Source of the DNA: an uncultured Clostridia bacterium
Lineage (GTDB): Bacteria; Bacillota; Clostridia; Oscillospirales; CAG-272
DNA length: 20,449 nt
Direction: 5' to 3'
Assembly: GCA_945949385.1 (NCBI GenBank)
Contig: CAMFEL010000016.1
Coordinates: forward strand, 1 to 20,449
The notes beneath the pieces were generated by a model. That model saw only the letters and a list, made by a program, of their open reading frames with translations, was not told the origin of the DNA and searched no databases. The first letter of the stretch is position 1, and each line of letters begins with the position of its first letter. The translations under genes and the position numbers were made by a program. Of the stretch, positions 16,606-20,449 are shown piece after piece.

Positions 16606-18003
16606 TCAGCCGGAGGTGCCGGTAAACTGCCCGCCCGACGCCTCCGATCCCTCCACCAAAGTGCGGTAGGTGTTTGCAATGGACTGGTAGGTGTTAAAGC
16701 CCACAAGCCCGGTAGGCTCAAGATCAAACAGATTCTGGTACGCCAGCACGGCAGCCTGGGTGGAGGCGCCGAAAACGCCGTCAACATTCAGCTTCGGTAT
16801 TTGAGTGTAGGTGTCGGATATTCTGTTCAGATATTCCTGAATACGGCTCACATCCGCCCCCGTACTGCCTATGCGTATAACATATCCGGGATATGGCGCC
16901 GTGGTAGCGGAAAAATACTCCGGCGGCAGACTTTCCATAAGGCTCTGATAAGTGTTATATAGCTTTTCCCATGTGGCGGTGTTCACCGTACCGGTCTCGG
17001 GAAGTCCGTATTCCCTTTGAAAGGACATAACGGACTGCCTTGTTTTTTCGCCGAAAATGCCGTCAATATCCACGGGATAAACCGCCGGATCAAACAGAGA
17101 TACAAACCGCAGAAAATACTGAAGCTCACGTACCCCCACCCCGGCAGCACCCACAGACAGCTCTCTTGAAAACAGATTTGTCACATCTTCAATGGGTATT
17201 CCCTCGGAATCAAGGTCGGACAGGCTTTTAACCCCGCCGTATATGCGCAGTATGGCATACCATGTGCTTCTGTCCACAGCTCCCGTCACGGGCAGGGAGA
17301 AAATACGCTGAAACTCGCTGACGGCGTTGACGGTATCGTCCGTGTATATGCCGTCTACGGACTTTATCTTCGGTATGGCGGGGTAGTTTTTGGAAATGCG
17401 GTTAAGCCGCGTTTGAATAAACTGCACATCGTTGCCCGCAGATCCCCGGCGCAGCACACGACCGGGGTAACTGCGGGATGCGCCCATTACGGGAGCGTTT
17501 CTCACAAGAACAATATCGTCCCCGAAATAATACCGAAGTATCTCAAAGGGCGTATACCCCTGATTTGCCAGCTCCACACTGCCCCATTGGCTCATACCGT
17601 CGCAGGTGACCGTGGTGCCGTTGCAGTACAGGGCAAATATCGGCTCCACCGAGCCCTCCCGCCGTATGTAGGTGGCAAAAAGCTCGTCAACAAGAGTGCT
17701 GATGTTTTCAAATATATCCCTGCCGTATATAAAGGACTGATCTATGGCGGTGGAATTGGTTATGTCAAAATCGTATCCGCGGGAGGGATAGTATTCCGTA
17801 AAAATACGGTTCAGTGCAAAGGTGATCTGTGCGATTATGTTGGCGCGCAGGGCGTTTTCCGGCCATGTGGGATATATCTCGCTTGATGCCACATTCTTTA
17901 TGTAATCCACAAAGGACACCGTAACATTCTGCGCGTCCGATCCGGGAGGTCCCAGATGCACAGTTATGGATTCGGGAATATAAGGCAGATTTACTTCATT
18001 CAT
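16606..18003 (-). CDS. SpoIID-like domain fused to three peptidoglycan-binding domains
   Basis: A 465-residue protein. Residues about 20-170 resemble SpoIID/LytB: FVDYIKNVASSEIYPTWPEN then ALRANIIAQITFALNRI corresponds to the Y.kGVVa.EMp...EALKAQAvaARTYA block, keeping the catalytic-position Glu (Glu42); DITNSTAIDQSFIYG and GMSQWGSVELANQGYTPFEIL match later SpoIID blocks. Cys127 and Cys134 lie where SpoIID proteins often have metal ligands. Three PG_binding_1 repeats follow at about 183-252, 281-352 and 375-445. SpoIID is a lytic transglycosylase acting in engulfment, but no signal peptide or membrane anchor is visible here, unlike classical SpoIID. The ATG at 18003 overlaps the upstream gene's stop region by 8 bp with AGGGG just before it; a longer upstream reading has no Shine-Dalgarno and reads through another gene. 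Confidence 0.82.
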   Translation of the reverse strand: MNEVNLPYIPESITVHLGPPGSDAQNVTVSFVDYIKNVASSEIYPTWPENALRANIIAQITFALNRIFTEYYPSRGYDFDITNSTAIDQSFIYGRDIFENISTLVDELFATYIRREGSVEPIFALYCNGTTVTCDGMSQWGSVELANQGYTPFEILRYYFGDDIVLVRNAPVMGASRSYPGRVLRRGSAGNDVQFIQTRLNRISKNYPAIPKIKSVDGIYTDDTVNAVSEFQRIFSLPVTGAVDRSTWYAILRIYGGVKSLSDLDSEGIPIEDVTNLFSRELSVGAAGVGVRELQYFLRFVSLFDPAVYPVDIDGIFGEKTRQSVMSFQREYGLPETGTVNTATWEKLYNTYQSLMESLPPEYFSATTAPYPGYVIRIGSTGADVSRIQEYLNRISDTYTQIPKLNVDGVFGASTQAAVLAYQNLFDLEPTGLVGFNTYQSIANTYRTLVEGSEASGGQFTGTSG

Positions 18004-18628
18004 CCCCTGTGCCCTCCGCGCCCGTGCCGCCGTATGCGCCGTCCGAAGCCAAACCGTCCGTGTCATCGCCTGTCATATCATCGCCCATCATAAAATCATC
18101 GCTCATATCATCGCCGCCGTCCGTTTCCGCTTCGGGCGCGCCGTACTCCGCCGTACTCCCGTCCTCAGCAAATCCGGAGCGAAGATTGAGATAACCGGGC
18201 TCCTCACGAATACTCGTCTCGCCGCCTATGCCGCCGGGCGCCCTCCTGTCCTCCGGCAGAAGATTTATGGCCTGTGTGGAAACCACCCCGTCAAACACGG
18301 GGATGCCCAGTCCCTCCACATCGTAGTAGCCCTCTTTTGATACGGATATGTTGTAGGTAGCATAAGGCTTTGCCGCCCCCGGAGTCTGCGACAGATAGCG
18401 CGGCGGTGCGGGAAGCGGCACCGCCTCCGTAAGCCCCGACCTGTCGGTTCTCAGGGTGCGTATAACGGAGCTTTGCTCCCCGCTGCCCGCATTGGGGTCG
18501 GTCAGCACCATGACCACAGCGCCCTCAATGGGAAAAGCGCCCCTTGCGGAGGTGACCCTCACCTGAAGCCAGCCCTGTCCCTCCGGCGCACCGTTTTCCT
18601 CGTTATTTCGGTTTTGCATGTCAAACAT
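17996..18628 (-). CDS. Beta-sandwich (carboxypeptidase-regulatory-like) protein with acidic tail
   Basis: A 210-residue protein. Residues about 19-125 (WLQVRVTSARGAFPIEGAVV, LRTDRSGLTEAVPLPAPP, YNISVSKEGYYDV, VFDGVVSTQAINLLP) have the pattern of a transthyretin/carboxypeptidase-regulatory-like beta-sandwich. The last 45 residues are low complexity and strongly acidic (DGGDDMSDDFMMGDDMTGDD), probably disordered and possibly metal- or charge-binding. There is no signal peptide. It overlaps the SpoIID-like gene start by 8 bp, and I recall similar sandwich proteins paired with such SpoIID/peptidoglycan-binding proteins in other Clostridia; the pair has no described function that I know of. The Shine-Dalgarno (AAAGGG, about 9 nt away) is weak. 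Confidence 0.75.
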   Translation of the reverse strand: MFDMQNRNNEENGAPEGQGWLQVRVTSARGAFPIEGAVVMVLTDPNAGSGEQSSVIRTLRTDRSGLTEAVPLPAPPRYLSQTPGAAKPYATYNISVSKEGYYDVEGLGIPVFDGVVSTQAINLLPEDRRAPGGIGGETSIREEPGYLNLRSGFAEDGSTAEYGAPEAETDGGDDMSDDFMMGDDMTGDDTDGLASDGAYGGTGAEGTGDE

Positions 18629-18675
18629 ATGTATAAGCCCTTTCTTTTTTGCCGTTTTAAGTCTCTCGGTTTATA

Positions 18676-19200
18676 CTATGCCCTGTCTGTAAGTATTGCC
18701 ACAACAGCGGCACAGCACAGCACCATAAGTGAAAGGTTTGCCCCTGCGCGAAGCTGTACCGTAACGGACAGCGCCCACAAAAGAATAACCGATATGACCG
18801 ACACGGTCTTTTGTATCCGCACAGAGATGTCAGGCAGGAAAACGGCGTCACACAAAGCGGCAAGAGCGCCGCCCCCGTCAAAGCAGGAAACGGGAATAAG
18901 ATTTATAAGGGAAAAACCCATGGAATACAGAAAGAAAAAGCGGAAACGAAAAAAGACGGCGGCAAAAACCGCCCCCGCAAGGGGTCCCGACAGACAAAGC
19001 GCCGCCCTTCGCGCCCCGTATGCGGGCGCACCGTACAGCACCCGCATACCCACGGCGTTGATTTTCAGACGCGGATAGCCCATATGCAAAAGGGCGGCGC
19101 ACAGCAGATGCCCCGCCTCGTGAACAAATACAGCTAAAAACAGGGACAGGGGAGAGGACGATACGGCGGCGCAAAGGATAAAAACAATAATACCTGCCAA
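18676..19200 (-). CDS. M50 site-2 protease, SpoIVFB-like
   Basis: A 174-residue polytopic membrane protein. The zinc motif HEAGH is at residues 27-31, and the second metal-ligand motif is NLIPVSCFDGG (100-110, Asp108), the order and spacing of S2P intramembrane proteases. It lacks PDZ or CBS domains, so it is a minimal form near the size of the SpoIVFB catalytic core; SpoIVFB cleaves pro-sigma-K in the mother cell. No ATG exists before the HEAGH motif; the TTG at 19200, with GTAGGGA 5 nt upstream, is the only reasonable start and sits 8 bp after the previous gene's stop. Its substrate here is unknown, and a sporulation role is inferred from family and neighbours. Confidence 0.85.
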   Translation of the reverse strand: MAGIIVFILCAAVSSSPLSLFLAVFVHEAGHLLCAALLHMGYPRLKINAVGMRVLYGAPAYGARRAALCLSGPLAGAVFAAVFFRFRFFFLYSMGFSLINLIPVSCFDGGGALAALCDAVFLPDISVRIQKTVSVISVILLWALSVTVQLRAGANLSLMVLCCAAVVAILTDRA

Positions 19201-19208
19201 TTAAATCC

Positions 19209-19799
19209 CTACTGCCCCACCGAGCCAAACAGCTTTGCCACAGCCTCGGCGAAATAGTCCCAGAAGCCCTTCGGCTCCAATTGCTCCGGCGGGGTAAAGG
19301 TTATGGCAGCGGGGACATAATCCGACGATGTGCCCTCTTTGCCGGAAAGGCTGAAAACCGTAAGGGAAGCGGCGCAAATAATTGCGCAGATAAGCGCCGC
19401 GGCGTCTGCCGCCCGCAGAAATCTGCGCTTTTTGCCGGACGGCTCATTCATAGGGACGCTCTCCCCCGCCGCACGGGTAGTATGGGCTTTTTTTGCCGCA
19501 GCCCTCCCCGTCCGTATAGGCACAGCACCTGTGTGAATACCGACTGATTCTTTATTGTATGTCCCGCAGTCTGCCCCCGCGCCCTCTCTCATGCGCCCCG
19601 CACGCAGGGCAAATTCACCGTTTCCGCCTCCCGCCGAGGGGGAGCATTTCGGCTCACTCTCTCTGCGCTCTATGTCAATGCTCTTTCTGCGCTCCATATC
19701 AATACTCTCTCTGCGCGCCCCGGCGGAAACCGCTCCCCGCAAGTCCTCCCCGCACTCACCTCTGCCGCTGTATATGTTGTATATACCGTGCTCTGCCAT
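19209..19799 (-). CDS. Single-pass membrane protein of unknown function, upstream of the M50 protease
   Basis: A 196-residue protein I do not recognise. Residues 1-125 are hydrophilic, basic and of low complexity, including the tandem octapeptide RRESIDME/RRKSIDIE/RRES (29-48). A basic KKRRF stretch precedes one transmembrane helix (about 129-151), and a short outer segment ends in FWDYFAEAVAKLFGSVG, an amphipathic helix. GGGAGG lies 4 nt before the ATG. The gene occupies the slot that spoIVFA has next to spoIVFB, but the M23-like domain of SpoIVFA is missing; it may be a minimal partner or inhibitor of the protease, which is inference only. The coding region is unusually GC-rich with uneven composition. 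Confidence 0.6.
   Translation of the reverse strand: MAEHGIYNIYSGRGECGEDLRGAVSAGARRESIDMERRKSIDIERRESEPKCSPSAGGGNGEFALRAGRMREGAGADCGTYNKESVGIHTGAVPIRTGRAAAKKAHTTRAAGESVPMNEPSGKKRRFLRAADAAALICAIICAASLTVFSLSGKEGTSSDYVPAAITFTPPEQLEPKGFWDYFAEAVAKLFGSVGQ
19657..19716 (-). repeat. In-frame 24-bp tandem repeat (2.5 copies)
   Basis: Units at 19657-19680, 19681-19704 and a 12-nt partial at 19705-19716 share CTCTyTCTGCGCTCyATrTCAATr on the plus strand. The 24-bp period encodes an octapeptide, so copy-number change would alter protein length without a frameshift. Confidence 0.75.
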
Positions 19800-19995
19800 A
19801 TGTCCTCCCGTTTTCCGTCATTTCCGTATTGAAATATATGCCGGAATCGCTCCTTTGATTACAAAGAAGACCGCGCCCGCCCTCAAATTGCCGAAACCTC
19901 GACCCAAATTGCAAAACACACCGCCACACCAAAAATCACCGCCCCGTCAAATCTCCGAAACCCGCCCCCGGCCGCCGCCTTTTGAATATTTTAGG

Positions 19996-20024
19996 TTGAC
20001 AACGGCTCTCCGATGTGATAAAAT
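19996..20024 (+). promoter_or_regulatory. Promoter of tRNA-Ser
   Basis: A perfect TTGACA (19996-20001) and TAAAAT (20019-20024) are spaced by 17 nt, about 49 nt upstream of the mature tRNA. The remainder of the 19800-20072 gap is a C-rich stretch with no other feature I can support. Confidence 0.75.
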
Positions 20025-20072
20025 ACATACGCTGTCGGAATATCCGCTTTGTTTTCGGCGGCGCAAAAATCC

Positions 20073-20161
20073 GGAAGGTTATCGAAGCGGTCATAACGAG
20101 GCGGTCTTGAAAACCGTTTGTCCTTACGGACACGTGGGTTCGAATCCCACACCTTCCGCCA
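20073..20161 (+). tRNA. tRNA-Ser (anticodon UGA), CCA encoded
   Basis: The acceptor stem is GGAAGGT (20073-20079) with ACCTTCC (20151-20157), then discriminator G and encoded CCA. The D arm reads TCG...CGA, and the anticodon stem GCGGT/ACCGT (20101-20105 / 20113-20117) holds loop CTTGAAA with anticodon TGA at 20108-20110. A long variable arm, TGTCC-TTAC-GGACA, marks a class II serine tRNA, and the T arm is GTGGG-TTCGAAT-CCCAC. It reads UCA codons and probably other UCN codons. Confidence 0.96.
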
Positions 20162-20166
20162 AAAAA

Positions 20167-20204
20167 GAACGAACTTTTGTCTACCAAAAGTTCGTTCTTT
20201 TTTT
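20167..20204 (+). terminator. Intrinsic terminator of tRNA-Ser
   Basis: GAACGAACTTTTG (20167-20179) pairs perfectly with CAAAAGTTCGTTC (20185-20197) over a TCTAC loop and is followed by seven T. It starts six bases after the tRNA CCA and should isolate the tRNA transcript from the hairpin array behind it. Confidence 0.92.
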
Positions 20205-20206
20205 AT

Positions 20207-20386
20207 CCAAGCCGCAGGCTTGGCATATCATCGCCGCACAAAGTGCGGTGCATATCATCAGCCCCTTTGGGGCTGTATCTCATCACGCGCCAGCGTGTAT
20301 TTTTCCTGCGGCTTGATGAGATGCAACACTGCGTGTTGATGATATACAATTCCTTCGGAATTGATGATATACAAGGCTTCGCCTTG
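20207..20386 (+). repeat. Seven-hairpin array with nested complementary linkers
   Basis: Seven short hairpins (5-7 bp stems, 3-4 nt loops) follow each other: A 20207-20223, B 20234-20248, C 20260-20274, D 20284-20297, E 20324-20338, F 20347-20363, G 20372-20386. Linkers on the left half read GYATMTCATC and on the right half GATGAKATRC. Linkers pair in nested order: 20223-20232 with 20363-20372, 20250-20260 with 20337-20347, and 20275-20285 with 20314-20324. The innermost pair carries a compensatory change (C279-G320, where the middle pair has A254-T343, last three digits of the position). The array lies between a terminator and the -10 box of the next gene, so it may act as DNA. Function unknown. 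Confidence 0.85.
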
Positions 20387-20402
20387 ATTTGTTTAAAAGT
20401 AG

Positions 20403-20408
20403 TATAAT
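20403..20408 (+). promoter_or_regulatory. Candidate -10 box of the gene at the window end
   Basis: A perfect TATAAT precedes GAAAGGAG (20415-20422) and an ATG. No good -35 box is present at 16-18 nt spacing, since hairpin G occupies that position; the nearest TTGATT is 13 nt away. The promoter could need an activator or be controlled by the adjoining array. Confidence 0.5.
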
Positions 20409-20429
20409 TCTCTTGAAAGGAGTGGTTAT

Positions 20430-20449
20430 ATGCCGAAAAATTATTTGCT
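20430..20449 (+). CDS. Start of an unidentified gene (truncated by window end)
   Basis: An ATG with a strong Shine-Dalgarno, GAAAGGAG at 20415-20422 with 7-nt spacing, opens a frame reading MPKNYL before the window ends. Only six complete codons are visible, so no product can be named. Its place directly behind the hairpin array makes it the first candidate for a protein that acts on, or is carried with, that array. Confidence 0.6.

Noticed and set aside
19825..19842. Sigma-E-like -10 (CATATATTT on the minus strand) for the SpoIVFB-like cluster
   Set aside because: It resembles a mother-cell -10 box, but no matching -35 box could be found at suitable spacing.
19555..20316. 253-codon plus-strand open frame
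   Set aside because: It runs through the tRNA-Ser gene, its terminator and the hairpin array and is antisense to the membrane protein gene.
20207..20386. CRISPR array
   Set aside because: Linkers are only about 10 nt and appear in two opposite orientations, and the variable parts are self-complementary hairpins; no cas gene is visible.

Overview
The window looks like chromosome from a spore-forming, low-to-mid GC Firmicute of class Clostridia, probably a gut Oscillospiraceae/Ruminococcaceae-type organism. The reasons are strong Shine-Dalgarno sequences, tightly packed operons with ATGA overlaps, sigma-A-type promoters, a SpoIVFB-like protease, SpoIID-like and peptidoglycan-binding proteins, a YtrA-type ABC regulator and a tRNA gene with an encoded CCA. 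Taxonomy is inferred from gene content and style; no rRNA is present.

Region 1 (1-4623, minus strand) is a four-gene operon: ABC ATPase, small ABC-2 permease, GldG-like auxiliary protein and a DUF4340 membrane-anchored protein whose C-terminus lies beyond the window start. It is the Firmicute counterpart of the GldA/GldF/GldG machinery. Region 2 (4831-8291, plus strand) is a compact lipid operon: PlsC-type acyltransferase, acyl-activating AMP ligase, dedicated acyl carrier protein and patatin-type lipase, ending in a bidirectional terminator. Together they could release, re-activate and re-attach acyl chains, like a split version of E. coli Aas with its own carrier and lipase.

Region 3 (8297-12187, minus strand) holds rarA (replication-associated AAA+ ATPase) and a large cytoplasmic GH116/DUF608-type glycosidase, each with its own candidate promoter. 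Region 4 (12305-15979, plus strand) is an autoregulated YtrA-type system: GntR/YtrA repressor with a perfect inverted-repeat operator at its transcription start, an ABC ATPase, an intergenic GC hairpin, and a very large permease with an extracytoplasmic C-terminal domain.

Region 5 (15989-19799, minus strand) is a sporulation/cell-wall-flavoured cluster: a single-pass membrane protein, an M50 site-2 protease like SpoIVFB, a beta-sandwich protein with an acidic tail, a SpoIID-like domain fused to three peptidoglycan-binding domains, and a two-domain peptidoglycan-binding protein. Region 6 (19996-20449, plus strand) has a tRNA-Ser(UGA) gene with promoter and terminator, then a 180-bp array of seven small hairpins whose linkers are complementary in nested order, with one compensatory base change. 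The array sits just upstream of a new gene of which only the first codons are present. The array is the least explained element here; the lipid cassette and the SpoIID/M50 cluster are the next most interesting.
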